From Vibrio pomeroyi (GTDB taxonomy: Bacteria; Pseudomonadota; Gammaproteobacteria; Enterobacterales; Vibrionaceae): a stretch of DNA of 64,000 nt. A program made the translations under genes and the position numbers. The DNA is taken from assembly GCF_024347595.1 (NCBI RefSeq), contig NZ_AP025506.1, positions 62,001 through 126,000 of the forward strand. The letters are read 5' to 3'. The notes beneath the pieces are model-generated. The model was not told where the DNA came from and did no database searches. It saw only the letters and a program-made list of their open reading frames with translations. This document shows, in pieces, positions 27,013-36,074 of the stretch (the first letter of the stretch is position 1; each line of letters opens with the position of its first letter).

Positions 27013-27569
27013 TGGCTCGTAGTAAAAAATCAAGAAAGCCGGGAGCTCTTGGCGCTCCGGAACCTATGGTTACTCGTAACCGTAGCGAATCTGATGTTGA
27101 AGGTCGTGAACGTAAGCGTGTTAAAAAGCGCAAAGGCCTAAAATCTGGCAGCCGTCACTCAGATGGTAGCGAAGCAAAACAGCGTAAAGCTGCACAAGCT
27201 CGCGACCCTCGTTTAGGCAGCAAGAAAAAAATCCCGCTGATTATTGAACCAGCGAAGAAGCCAACGAAACAAGAGCGTAAGCTATCTAACGAGCAAGAGT
27301 TAGAGATGCTTGAGAACGATGCTCAACTGAACACGCTGCTAGACCGCCTTGAAAATGGTGAAAACCTAGGTGCAGGTCTACAGAAGTTCGTTGACGAGAA
27401 GCTTGATCGTATCGAACACCTAATGGGTCGCTTAGGTCTGTTAGAGCCAGAAGAAGACGAAGAAGAGATCTTCGAAGAAGCACCAGTTGCCTCTAAGAAG
27501 AAAGCAAGCTCTGACGAAGACTTGTTATCTCAATTCGAAGACTTCGACTTAGACAGCTTTAAAGGTTAA
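27012..27569 (+). CDS. yihI: YihI, GTPase-activating protein of Der
   Basis: Activator of the ribosome-assembly GTPase Der (EngA). The N-terminus is typical: MARSKKSRKPGALGAPEP, then a long basic region (RKRVKKRKGLKSGSRH), and RDPRLGSKKKIPLI. The C-terminal half is helical and acidic (LENDAQLNTLLDRLENGENL, VDEKLDRIEHLMGRLGL), ending in a polyacidic tail. Length 185 aa (E. coli about 169). It sits upstream of hemN as in E. coli. Confidence 0.94.
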   Translation: MARSKKSRKPGALGAPEPMVTRNRSESDVEGRERKRVKKRKGLKSGSRHSDGSEAKQRKAAQARDPRLGSKKKIPLIIEPAKKPTKQERKLSNEQELEMLENDAQLNTLLDRLENGENLGAGLQKFVDEKLDRIEHLMGRLGLLEPEEDEEEIFEEAPVASKKKASSDEDLLSQFEDFDLDSFKG

Positions 27570-27575
27570 TAGCCA

Positions 27576-28064
27576 ATGAACGTAACCTTATTAGCAATTG
27601 CTGGTGGAATTATCATTCTCGGCTTGGGCTCTTACGCAGGTTACCTTCTACTTCAAGTGAAGAAGCAGACGGAGTTGCAAAAGCAGCATCAAGCACTAGC
27701 CATTGAAAAACGTAACGCGACGATTTATGACAACGTAAATACTTTGTGTTTAGCGGGCATTCAAGGGCAGTGTGATTTACCTGAGATCAGTATCCGAGTG
27801 TGTATCATCATGGATAATGTTCAGGGCGATGAGCGTGTCGATTTAGATTCTGAATATCCTGCTCTTTCTGAGCTGTACCACATCGTTAAAGATATGGCGC
27901 GCGGAGAGGAAAGACAGGAACTGACGAAGAAAGAACGCATGCAGCAGAATCTCACACGCCATAAGGCCGAGACTCGCTTGAACGATGCGGTTATCGAAGA
28001 TTTGAAAAGGTTGCAGGAGAAGGTTAAACCTCTCAATAACCAAATCAATATTCAGATGATCTAG
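27576..28064 (+). CDS. DUF2489-type membrane-anchored protein
   Basis: Protein of 162 aa with one N-terminal membrane helix (LLAIAGGIIILGLGSYAGYLLLQV, about 4-28) and a cytoplasmic helical domain (about 30-160). It resembles the DUF2489 family found next to yihI in vibrios and relatives; no function is known. Three cysteines (in LCLAGIQGQC and RVCII) are spaced irregularly. It starts 6 bp after yihI and is probably in the same operon as the methyltransferase and yihI. A TGCACC/GGTGCA hairpin lies about 100 bases later. Confidence 0.75.
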   Translation: MNVTLLAIAGGIIILGLGSYAGYLLLQVKKQTELQKQHQALAIEKRNATIYDNVNTLCLAGIQGQCDLPEISIRVCIIMDNVQGDERVDLDSEYPALSELYHIVKDMARGEERQELTKKERMQQNLTRHKAETRLNDAVIEDLKRLQEKVKPLNNQINIQMI

Positions 28065-28347
28065 TCGCTAAGACTATTAATATAGAGGCTCGTTTAATAC
28101 ACGGTGTATTTAAGATTCATTATCTTTAATCCCGAGTGCTGAATGAGCCTTCTTACCTCTTGCACCCCTGTATTTCGGTGCATTGTTAGTGATCAAGCTA
28201 GCAGTTCTGAGTTTTTATCTGAAAAAAAGATTTTGTCTTGAAACGACCTTACAAGTCGTGTGGCAAAATAACCCGTCTATATTTTAATGTATGTAAAATG
28301 ATTTGAGAGACCTTAGGTTCTCGCGGATCTAAATTGGAAGTACCGCT

Positions 28348-29739
28348 ATGTCGAGCAAGCCAGTAACAACGAATCAGCAAATCGTTTGGGATCAAGAGAT
28401 CTTAAACAAGTACAACTATTCGGGACCTCGTTACACCTCATACCCAACTGCGTTGGAGTTTCATGAAGCGTTTACCGTCGCTGATTACGACATGGCGTGT
28501 ACGCAATACCCAGAGCGTCCACTCTCTCTTTACGTGCATATCCCGTTCTGCCATAAGCTTTGTTACTACTGTGGTTGTAATAAGGTGATTACTCGTCACT
28601 CGCACAAAGCGGATGAGTATCTTGATGTGATTGAGCATGAAATCCGCCAACGTGCGTCTCTGCTTAATGGTCGCGAAGTGACTCAACTGCACTTCGGTGG
28701 CGGCACACCAACCTTCTTGAGCAAGACTCAAATCACTCGTTTGATGATGATTCTGCGTGATGAGTTTAACTTCACGGCGGATGCTGAAATCAGTATCGAA
28801 GTAGACCCTCGTGAAATTGAGCTAGATGTGCTCGATCACCTACGTAACGAAGGCTTTAACCGTCTGAGTATCGGTGTTCAAGACTTCAATAAAGAAGTAC
28901 AGAAGCTGGTTAACCGTGAGCAAGATGAAGAGTTCATTATTGCGATGGTTCAACGTGCTAAAGAGCTAGGCTTCCGTTCAACTAACTTAGATTTGATCTA
29001 CGGCCTGCCAAAGCAGACTCAAGCGCTATTCGCTGAAACACTGAAGCAAGTGCTTGAGATGAAGCCGGGTCGTCTATCGGTATTTAACTATGCGCACATG
29101 CCACAACTGTTTGCGGCGCAGCGTAAGATTAAAGATGAAGACTTGCCGGAAGCAAAAGAGAAAATGGCTATCCTGCAAGATACTATCGAGACTCTAACGG
29201 GTGCGGGTTACCAGTTCATCGGTATGGACCACTTCGCATTACCTGAAGACGAGCTCGCGGTTGCGCAGCGTGAAGGTATTCTGCATCGTAACTTCCAAGG
29301 CTACACGACCCAAGGTGAAGCTGACCTAATTGGTTTTGGTGTTTCTGCTATCTCTATGGTGGGTGATGCTTACGCACAAAACCAAAAAGAGCTGAAGAAA
29401 TACTACGCTCAGGTCAACGACCTGCGCCACGCACTTTGGAAAGGTGTGGCACTCGATAGCGATGACCTTCTACGTCGTGAAGTGATCAAGCAGCTTATCT
29501 GTAACTTTAAGCTTGATAAGACCATGATCGAGTCTGAGTTCTCGGTTAACTTTAATCGTTACTTCAAGGAAGACTTAGAGCTTCTACAAACCTTCATTAA
29601 TGATGAGTTGGTTGAAGTCGACGACAAAGAGATTCGCGTGACTCTGCGTGGCCGTTTGTTGATCCGTAACATCTGTATGTGTTTCGACAAATACCTACGC
29701 GCTAAGGCTCGCCAACAGCAATTCTCTCGCGTTATCTAA
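28348..29739 (+). CDS. hemN: HemN, oxygen-independent coproporphyrinogen III dehydrogenase
   Basis: Radical-SAM enzyme that converts coproporphyrinogen III to protoporphyrinogen IX without oxygen (463 aa). The Fe-S binding motif CxxxCxxC is present in IPFCHKLCYYCGC (about 66-76), along with HFGGGTPTFLS (SAM contact), IEVDPREIELD, LSIGVQDFN and NYAHMP. The C-terminal HemN domain includes FIGMDHFALP. The 283-bp gap upstream holds a GAGACC/GGTTCTC hairpin close to the start; I found no good FNR site, although anaerobic control would be expected. Confidence 0.96.
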   Translation: MSSKPVTTNQQIVWDQEILNKYNYSGPRYTSYPTALEFHEAFTVADYDMACTQYPERPLSLYVHIPFCHKLCYYCGCNKVITRHSHKADEYLDVIEHEIRQRASLLNGREVTQLHFGGGTPTFLSKTQITRLMMILRDEFNFTADAEISIEVDPREIELDVLDHLRNEGFNRLSIGVQDFNKEVQKLVNREQDEEFIIAMVQRAKELGFRSTNLDLIYGLPKQTQALFAETLKQVLEMKPGRLSVFNYAHMPQLFAAQRKIKDEDLPEAKEKMAILQDTIETLTGAGYQFIGMDHFALPEDELAVAQREGILHRNFQGYTTQGEADLIGFGVSAISMVGDAYAQNQKELKKYYAQVNDLRHALWKGVALDSDDLLRREVIKQLICNFKLDKTMIESEFSVNFNRYFKEDLELLQTFINDELVEVDDKEIRVTLRGRLLIRNICMCFDKYLRAKARQQQFSRVI

Positions 29740-29764
29740 TCGCTCGATTGAGAATAGAGACATA

Positions 29765-29793
29765 AAAAATGCCAGCATCATGCTGGCATTTTT
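29765..29793 (+). terminator. Bidirectional terminator between hemN and a GGDEF/EAL gene
   Basis: AAAAAATGCCAGCAT then CATGCTGGCATTTTT, symmetrical with flanking A and T runs between convergent genes. Confidence 0.9.
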
Positions 29794-29831
29794 GTATCTG
29801 TGGTTTGTTCACTCGAGCCCGTCAGCTTTCT

Positions 29832-32420
29832 TTAACTGATGCTCTCTTTAGCCTCGGTGTTCTGTTTGATTTTGGCACTCTGTTGAGCATTGCTTAGATC
29901 GGTTGGCCATTGGTCAAAAGGCACTGGACGACTGTATAAGAACCCTTGTGCTTGTGGGCATTGCAGCTGCTTAAGTAGGTCTGCTTGCTGCTGAGTTTCA
30001 ACGCCTTCGGCGACTAAGCTGACCTTGAAGCCTTTGGTAATGTTGACGATGGCTGCAACAATCGAGCTGTCTAGATTCTCTTTGTCTAGCTTACTGACAA
30101 AGCTGCGATCAATCTTCAGGCAATCAAATGGCAGCTTGTGCAGGTAGGCCAGTGACGAATAACCAGTACCGAAATCATCAATGGCAATTGAGATTCCCAA
30201 TGCTTTGAGAGTCAGCATGTTGTCGATGATGGTTGGGTCATTATCGATGATGCGTGACTCAGTGATTTCTAGCGTAAGGTTTTTGGCCGGTAGTTTGGTA
30301 TCATTTAGCGTGTTTTTCACTAAACTAATAAACCCACTTTCACTTAGCTGATCGACAGATAAGTTAACGTGAATCGAGAAGTCTTCGCTCCATTTTCCTG
30401 ACTCAATCGCAATTGCAGTATCTCGACAAGATTTGTGCAGGATCTGCTTACCAATGTCGTAGATAAGTCCGGTTTCTTCTGCCAGTGGTATGAATTCCAG
30501 TGGTGAGATAATACCTTCGTCGGTGACCCAGCGAGCCAAAGCTTCAGCGCCTATCGTGGTACCTGATTCTAGATCGATGATTGGCTGATAAAAGGCTTCA
30601 AATTGCTGCAGCTCAATCGCTTTGTTCAATCGAGCCAACATTTTAGTGCGGTGTCGAGAGGCATTACCCATCTCAGGGCTGTAGATGCTGACGCGTGTTT
30701 TATCTTGTTTGGCATTGCTGAGTGCAATGCTGCTGTTACGAAGCCACGATGTAATATCTTGATCGTTTGATACATGCACAACACCAATCGAAACCTTGAC
30801 CACGACACTTTCAGATTCCATCGCGAACGGAGAAGCAAAGGTCTGAACCAAACGGTTAGCAAGCAGTTGAACGTCTTCCTCTTGGGTGATGTTGGGTGCG
30901 TATATCGCGAACTCATCCCCGCCCGTGCGTGCCAATAGGTAATCCGATGGTAACGTGCCTCTTAAGCGAGCGGCAGAGATGATAAGCAGCTGGTCGCCAT
31001 TGTAGTGACCTAGGCTGTCATTAATATCTCGGAAGCGATCGATACCAACCAAGTACAGCGTGCCTTTTTCGGTTGCTGCATTTTTCTGTGCTGCATCGAT
31101 AAAGCCTTCTCGGCTGTAGAGTTTGGTCAGCGAGTCATAGGTCAGTTGTGACTGTAACTGCTGGAATGACGCTTTCAGGTTGTTGGCCATTTCGTTGAAT
31201 GCCTCTACCAACATACTGGTTTCGTAGATATTGCCCGATTTCGGCATACTGCTGTCCCAATCCCCTTTGGCAAGGCGTTTTGCGGCATCTGCGGTGGAGG
31301 TGATGGGTTGGGTCACACGATTAAAAGCAATTAATCCTGCGATAATCCCAATGCAGCTAAGTGCGAGCCCGAGCAGCCAGCTGTCTCTTTGGTTTTCTGG
31401 CAATTCACCGAGTAGATTACTTTCTGGAATCGACATACCAATAAACCAAGTGAGGCCATGTTTATCCTCATAAGGTGTGATTTGGTTAAAGTATTGCTCG
31501 CCATCCAATGTGAACCTGAAGCGTTGTACGCCCATGTCGTCAATCAAATGCAGTTGTTCAACATAATTAGCGCTCTCTCGTATTACTGGGTTGGCACTTT
31601 CTGTCGCTAATAAGCGTTGGCCTTTATGTGTTTTACCCGTGCCCCATGAAACTACACTGCCGCCACCGGAGTGTGCGACTAAGCGTTGTTGCTGGTCGAT
31701 GATGTAGACAGAAGCATCGGTCTTGTCTTTTAGGTTCTTCAGGAATGCGTTAAAGGTATTGATCTTGATGTCGCTGACGATGACGGCTTTAAATTCGTTG
31801 TCGGAATAGATAGGGGCGAGGGCAGAAAGAGTAATTTCTTGGCGTTCATCCGCATTGGCGTAAATTGGCGACCATACTGCTTTTTTCTCATTAACAACCG
31901 GTGTGTACCAAGGGCGGACTCTCGGATCGTATCCTGAAATGACCGAGCGAATGTCTTCGCTAATCTTGCTACCACGGTAGATGACGAGCTGATCTTGGGT
32001 TCGTTCATCTTGCACCATCAAGGTGTAGCCGTTGTTGGCCTCTTTACGAAAACCGACATAGTTACCATCTTCAGAGCCAAAGCCGATCACATCCAGCTGC
32101 GGCACGGCAGTGAAATGGTCGGAAAACTTATAAAGGATGTAATCTTGAACCTTACTAAGATTACCGGGCTGATAGAGCTTGTGGTAACCAATGTTGTGGC
32201 TGAGGGAGAGGTTCGCGTGAAATGGTTTTTCTAAAAAATCGGAAAGGCTTTGATGAACGTTGTCAGTGAGTGATGCTAGCTGACGTGCGCTAATATCACT
32301 CACCATCTCTTTGTAGCTTTGCTTTTGAGTGAAAACCATTACGCCCATAGTGAACAGAAATATCATCACGAATGGCAGAACCACTGCGGTTCTTAATGTA
32401 ATTTGGGTTTTCAAAGACAT
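29832..32420 (-). CDS. Bifunctional GGDEF/EAL protein with dCache sensor
   Basis: Inner-membrane cyclic-di-GMP enzyme of 862 aa. Order: membrane helix (about 12-32), periplasmic dCache-like sensor (about 40-340, including DPRVRPWYTP typical of Cache domains), second helix (about 347-366), HAMP (about 367-420, TADAAKRLAKGDWDS), GGDEF (intact TGGDEF about 500), and EAL (intact GAEALARW about 627, with VNLSVDQL, LEITES, IDDFGTGYSSL, KIDRSFV and AEGVETQ). Both catalytic signatures are intact, so it could synthesise or degrade c-di-GMP. The Cache region resembles those that bind amino acids or carboxylates, but the ligand is unknown. It is a single gene inserted between hemN and ntrC, which are adjacent in E. 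coli. Confidence 0.9.
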   Translation of the reverse strand: MSLKTQITLRTAVVLPFVMIFLFTMGVMVFTQKQSYKEMVSDISARQLASLTDNVHQSLSDFLEKPFHANLSLSHNIGYHKLYQPGNLSKVQDYILYKFSDHFTAVPQLDVIGFGSEDGNYVGFRKEANNGYTLMVQDERTQDQLVIYRGSKISEDIRSVISGYDPRVRPWYTPVVNEKKAVWSPIYANADERQEITLSALAPIYSDNEFKAVIVSDIKINTFNAFLKNLKDKTDASVYIIDQQQRLVAHSGGGSVVSWGTGKTHKGQRLLATESANPVIRESANYVEQLHLIDDMGVQRFRFTLDGEQYFNQITPYEDKHGLTWFIGMSIPESNLLGELPENQRDSWLLGLALSCIGIIAGLIAFNRVTQPITSTADAAKRLAKGDWDSSMPKSGNIYETSMLVEAFNEMANNLKASFQQLQSQLTYDSLTKLYSREGFIDAAQKNAATEKGTLYLVGIDRFRDINDSLGHYNGDQLLIISAARLRGTLPSDYLLARTGGDEFAIYAPNITQEEDVQLLANRLVQTFASPFAMESESVVVKVSIGVVHVSNDQDITSWLRNSSIALSNAKQDKTRVSIYSPEMGNASRHRTKMLARLNKAIELQQFEAFYQPIIDLESGTTIGAEALARWVTDEGIISPLEFIPLAEETGLIYDIGKQILHKSCRDTAIAIESGKWSEDFSIHVNLSVDQLSESGFISLVKNTLNDTKLPAKNLTLEITESRIIDNDPTIIDNMLTLKALGISIAIDDFGTGYSSLAYLHKLPFDCLKIDRSFVSKLDKENLDSSIVAAIVNITKGFKVSLVAEGVETQQQADLLKQLQCPQAQGFLYSRPVPFDQWPTDLSNAQQSAKIKQNTEAKESIS

Positions 32421-32528
32421 CTTTAGCTACAACTTTGGTGAATAGTGTACTGTAATTGTACCGACACTATTCAAACCAAGCGACACTTTTTTGGTTAAAA
32501 AGTAGCTGCATCGAGAGTCATATAATGC

Positions 32529-33932
32529 CTAGTACAGTTCTTTAAGCTTACGAGTTAGGGTGTTTCGTCCCCATCCCAAAACCTTCGCTGCATCCTGTTT
32601 ATGACCATTAGTATGGTTGAGTGCAGCCTCTAGCAGTATACGTTCAAACTCTGGCAGAGCATAAGTCAGCAGCTCCTTTTCTCCTGAATCAAGCGCACAT
32701 TTTGCCCAATTCGCAAGCAGTTGTTGCCAGTTATCTCCAGTGCCGGAAGTGGTTACTACTTTCTCTTCCAATAGCTCAGGCGGTAAGTCCGAAGGAAGAA
32801 TTTCACTGCCGCTCGCCATTACGGTCAACCAACGACAAATGTTCTCAAGCTGACGCACGTTACCCGGCCAATTGAGCTGGTTTAGCTTCATGATAGTTTC
32901 AGGGTGCAGTGTTTTCACTTCAACACCGAGTTCTTCTGCTGCTGATGCTAAGAAGTGATGAGTTAGCTTTTCAATGTCTTGTTTACGTTCGCGCAGTGCA
33001 GGTATGTGAATTCGGATTACATTGAGTCGGTGGAACAAATCCTCACGGAAATCGCCTTCATGCACCAATCGTTCAAGATCTTGGTGGGTTGCCGCCACGA
33101 TACGTACATCAACCTTCACCGCAGAATGACCACCGACACGATAAAACTGTCCATCAGAAAGCACACGCAACAGACGGGTCTGAATATCGAGTGGCATGTC
33201 ACCGATCTCATCAAGAAATAGTGTGCCACCATTGGCCTGTTCGAAGCGTCCTTGGCGAACACTGTTGGCTCCGGTAAAGGCACCTTTCTCGTGGCCAAAT
33301 AGCTCTGATTCAATCAGGTCTTTGGGAATTGCTGCCATGTTGAGGGCGATAAAGGGTTTCTTTGCTCTTGGGCTATGGCGGTGTAAGGCATGAGCTACTA
33401 ACTCTTTACCAGTACCAGATTCACCGTTAATCAGTACTGATATTGATGAGCGAGATAAGCGACCAATAGCGCGGAAAACTTCCTGCATCGCCGGAGCTTC
33501 ACCAATGATTTCAGGCGCGTTGGTCTCTTCAGTGACTTCGCTGGCTTGTTCGCGCTTCTGTTCTTGGCTGTGTGCGATCGCTCGCTCTACTAGAGTGAGT
33601 GTCTCATCGATGTCAAACGGCTTTGGTAGGTATTCGAAGGCACCTTTTTGATACGCATTTACTGCAGCATCAAGATCGGAGTGCGCGGTCATGATGATCA
33701 CTGGCAGATCGGGAGAACGTTGATGCACTTGATGCAACAGCTCAATCCCGTCGATACCAGGCATGCGAATATCAGACACTAATACGTCTGGCGTTTCGCG
33801 CTCAAGAGCAAGCAACACGCTCTCTGCATCAGCAAATGTTTCGCACTTTATATCCGCAGATGAAAGTGTTTTTTCTACTACCCAGCGGATAGAGCTGTCG
33901 TCATCGACGACCCAAACGTATCCCTTACTCAT
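32529..33932 (-). CDS. ntrC: NtrC, nitrogen response regulator (sigma-54 activator)
   Basis: Response regulator that activates sigma-54 promoters when nitrogen is short (467 aa, also glnG). Receiver domain 1-120 with phospho-acceptor Asp54 ([10 protein letters not shown]) and acidic DDD at 10-12; AAA+ domain with Walker [12 protein letters not shown], the sigma-54 contact loop GAFTGA and Walker [12 protein letters not shown]-terminal Fis-type HTH ([23 protein letters not shown]). It lies downstream of ntrB in the same direction, with a 110-bp gap. Confidence 0.97.
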   Translation of the reverse strand: MSKGYVWVVDDDSSIRWVVEKTLSSADIKCETFADAESVLLALERETPDVLVSDIRMPGIDGIELLHQVHQRSPDLPVIIMTAHSDLDAAVNAYQKGAFEYLPKPFDIDETLTLVERAIAHSQEQKREQASEVTEETNAPEIIGEAPAMQEVFRAIGRLSRSSISVLINGESGTGKELVAHALHRHSPRAKKPFIALNMAAIPKDLIESELFGHEKGAFTGANSVRQGRFEQANGGTLFLDEIGDMPLDIQTRLLRVLSDGQFYRVGGHSAVKVDVRIVAATHQDLERLVHEGDFREDLFHRLNVIRIHIPALRERKQDIEKLTHHFLASAAEELGVEVKTLHPETIMKLNQLNWPGNVRQLENICRWLTVMASGSEILPSDLPPELLEEKVVTTSGTGDNWQQLLANWAKCALDSGEKELLTYALPEFERILLEAALNHTNGHKQDAAKVLGWGRNTLTRKLKELY

Positions 33933-34042
33933 AATTCAATTCCTTTGCAGCCAAATCTATTGTGATAATCATTGTTGTTTTTATTGTTCGGTATTCTTCG
34001 TTGCCATGAAGCTCATTTTTTCATCGAGAAGTGTCGCTTCGT

Positions 34043-35119
34043 TTATATCGGCAAATAAATCGTGAATGTGGTGTTACCTGGCCAGCTCTCAACATCAATT
34101 TTTCCGTTGTGCTGATCGATCAGGTTTTGAGATATCGATAACCCTAAGCCTGTGCCACCCTCTCGACCGCTGACCATTGGGTAAAAAAGCGTGTCTTTTA
34201 ATTCGTCGGGGATACCCGGGCCGTTATCGCTGATCTCAATTCGAGCAGCGAGTTTGTGTCGCTGCCCATGAATGTTTGCTTGATGCACCGTTCTGGTGCG
34301 GATGGTGATTTTCCCAGATTCCTGAGTCTTTAGAATCTGCGCCGCATTACTCACGATATTGAGCATGGCTTGTTCAACTTGCGCAGAGTCCATCAAAATC
34401 GCAGGTAAGCTTGGATCGTAATCTCGCTCGATAGCGAGCGTCGAACCCGATTCGAGTTCAACCAGCTGCCTTACTTTTTCGAGTATCTGGTGAAGGTTCT
34501 CTTCTGATTTGGTTCCTGGCTTTTGTGGGCCAAGCAGGCGATCGACTAAAGCGCGTAAGCGGTCGGCTTGCTCAATAATGATCTGGGTGTACTCATTCAG
34601 AGACTGATCAGGGAGCATCTTTCCAAGCAGCTGCGCAGCACCTCTTAAACCACCCAATGGGTTCTTAATTTCATGAGCTAATCCACGTACTAGCAACTTA
34701 GCCGCTTGCTGTTGTGCATGTTGGTTAAGCTCTTGGCTGAGTCGTCTTTGCTGGTCTATCTTGCGCATTTCAACTAATAGCAGCGTCTCACGTTGCCACG
34801 AGATTGGGCTAACCGTTACTTCAAGCATCAGAGGGCGGTTATCAACAACGAAGGTCACATCGCTATCGGTAATGCTTTGGCCACTTTGTAGTGGTTGGGT
34901 CAGCAGTGCCAAGTCAAGAGAGGCGTGTTGGATAAGCTGACTCAGTGGATGATCAACAATGCGTCGCGCACTCTGTGAAAAGAGTTGTTCAGCCGCCGGA
35001 TTGGCGTATCGCACATAGAGTTGCTCATCGAGCATTAATGTCGAAGTCACCATATTGTCGAGAATGGCGCTGGAAAGATGATGTGTATCTATGCTGTCGC
35101 TTTTGGCTGATCGATTCAC
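34043..35119 (-). CDS. ntrB: NtrB, nitrogen sensor histidine kinase
   Basis: Cytoplasmic kinase/phosphatase for NtrC, regulated by PII (358 aa, glnL). A PAS domain covers about 15-85 (DNMVTSTLMLDEQLYVRYANPAAEQLF). The H box is RGLAHEIKNPLGGLRGAAQL (about 145-165) with the phospho-His before EIKNPL; the N box is NIVSNAAQ; G boxes are ISDNGPGIP and GREGGTGLGLSIS. It starts with GTG at 35119 after AAGGA. An NtrC-type box lies 32 bp upstream. Confidence 0.96.
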   Translation of the reverse strand: MNRSAKSDSIDTHHLSSAILDNMVTSTLMLDEQLYVRYANPAAEQLFSQSARRIVDHPLSQLIQHASLDLALLTQPLQSGQSITDSDVTFVVDNRPLMLEVTVSPISWQRETLLLVEMRKIDQQRRLSQELNQHAQQQAAKLLVRGLAHEIKNPLGGLRGAAQLLGKMLPDQSLNEYTQIIIEQADRLRALVDRLLGPQKPGTKSEENLHQILEKVRQLVELESGSTLAIERDYDPSLPAILMDSAQVEQAMLNIVSNAAQILKTQESGKITIRTRTVHQANIHGQRHKLAARIEISDNGPGIPDELKDTLFYPMVSGREGGTGLGLSISQNLIDQHNGKIDVESWPGNTTFTIYLPI

Positions 35120-35150
35120 TATTTCGTCCTTGAACTGGTGTTTTTCTCAC

Positions 35151-35167
35151 TGCACCAAATTGGTGCG
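35151..35167 (-). promoter_or_regulatory. NtrC-binding box before ntrB
   Basis: TGCACCAAATTGGTGCG fits TGCACCANNNTGGTGCA at all but the last base. At 32-48 bp upstream of the ntrB start it should overlap the ntrBC promoter, as for the glnL promoter in enterobacteria where NtrC represses its own synthesis. Confidence 0.82.
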
Positions 35168-35287
35168 TAGCTAAGTTCAAGTATGGCGCATATCAACCAG
35201 AAGCTAAAGATAATTCATTAGAGTTGCTGAAAGCTGCTTCGATTAGGTGAAAAGTAGAGGTAATTCAGTCTCTTTTAACACATTGGC

Positions 35288-35845
35288 CTACTTGAGCGTC
35301 GCTCGATGTAAATACACGGTGACTGGACTAGTAGATGCAATAAGCTTGCCGCTTCTATGTGCTTGAATTGCAATGGTGTGAGTACCTCGATCGATACCTT
35401 TTAATTCCCAGTTAGCTTGGGTTTGAGGAGCCCCGTAACGACGGCCATCAAGCATCAATTGCAGCTGCTCTCCAATACCGAGTTTGCGGTTAAGCTCGAT
35501 TTGTATTGGGATTAAGCCACGGTTGCTACGGATGGTTTGATCATGAACGGGTGTCAGCATGGTGAGTGTTAACTGAGCCGGGATCTCGCGCTCTTTGGTT
35601 TCGGTTTGTGGCTGATCTTGAGCGGGCGTTGCTGTTGAAGCTGCAGCGTCAACGGGAGTCGAGGCCTCAAATTTCGGGGCGGGTGCTGATGCTTGTACAT
35701 CAGGCAGGCGAAGAGACTTAGCGCTTTGATCGGTCGGGGTGTCACTAAAGTGGAGTACGCCATCCTCATCGACCCAGGTATACACAGTTTGAGCAGAGCA
35801 CGAGAACGCGACTGTTAACCCGATTAGGAACAGTATGTTTTTCAT
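35288..35845 (-). CDS. DUF4124-domain periplasmic protein
   Basis: Secreted 185-aa protein. A signal peptide (MKNILFLIGLTVAFSCSAQ) is followed by a DUF4124 domain (TVYTWVDEDGVLHFSDTPTD, about 20-45), which is known only as a small conserved envelope motif. A Pro/Ala/Thr-rich linker (about 50-95) leads to a C-terminal beta-rich part (TLTMLTPVHDQTIRSNRG, IPIQIELNRKLGIGEQLQL) resembling an Ig-like/FN3 fold. The position between glnA and ntrB is unusual, since those genes are usually adjacent. Role unknown. Confidence 0.82.
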   Translation of the reverse strand: MKNILFLIGLTVAFSCSAQTVYTWVDEDGVLHFSDTPTDQSAKSLRLPDVQASAPAPKFEASTPVDAAASTATPAQDQPQTETKEREIPAQLTLTMLTPVHDQTIRSNRGLIPIQIELNRKLGIGEQLQLMLDGRRYGAPQTQANWELKGIDRGTHTIAIQAHRSGKLIASTSPVTVYLHRATLK

Positions 35846-35985
35846 ATCTTTAGCCTCTTTCCACCGTTAGATGGTTTCACGTTTGGCATTGGTTTTATTG
35901 GTTTTGATTTTGTTGTATTTAGCGCGACAGCCTCTGAGGGCTTTTGGTTAAGATATGGTACGAGGAGGGGAGCATCGAGAGAATA

Positions 35986-36014
35986 TAAAAAAGGCCCGCC
36001 TGCGAGGCGAGCCT
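35986..36014 (-). terminator. Intrinsic terminator of glnA
   Basis: On the minus strand AGGCTCGCCT-CGC-AGGCGGGCCT is followed by TTTTTTAT. It ends glnA and separates it from the DUF4124 gene and ntrBC. Confidence 0.88.
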
Positions 36015-36074
36015 AATATTTAGTTGGCGATTCTTACAAGGTTGCAGTAAGAAATGGCTTATCTCTACCAGAGA

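Noticed and set aside
28161..28182. TGCACC/GGTGCA pair upstream of hemN as an NtrC box
   Set aside because: The centre is 10 bases rather than the 5 of an NtrC site and there is no sigma-54 promoter next to it; it is only a short hairpin.
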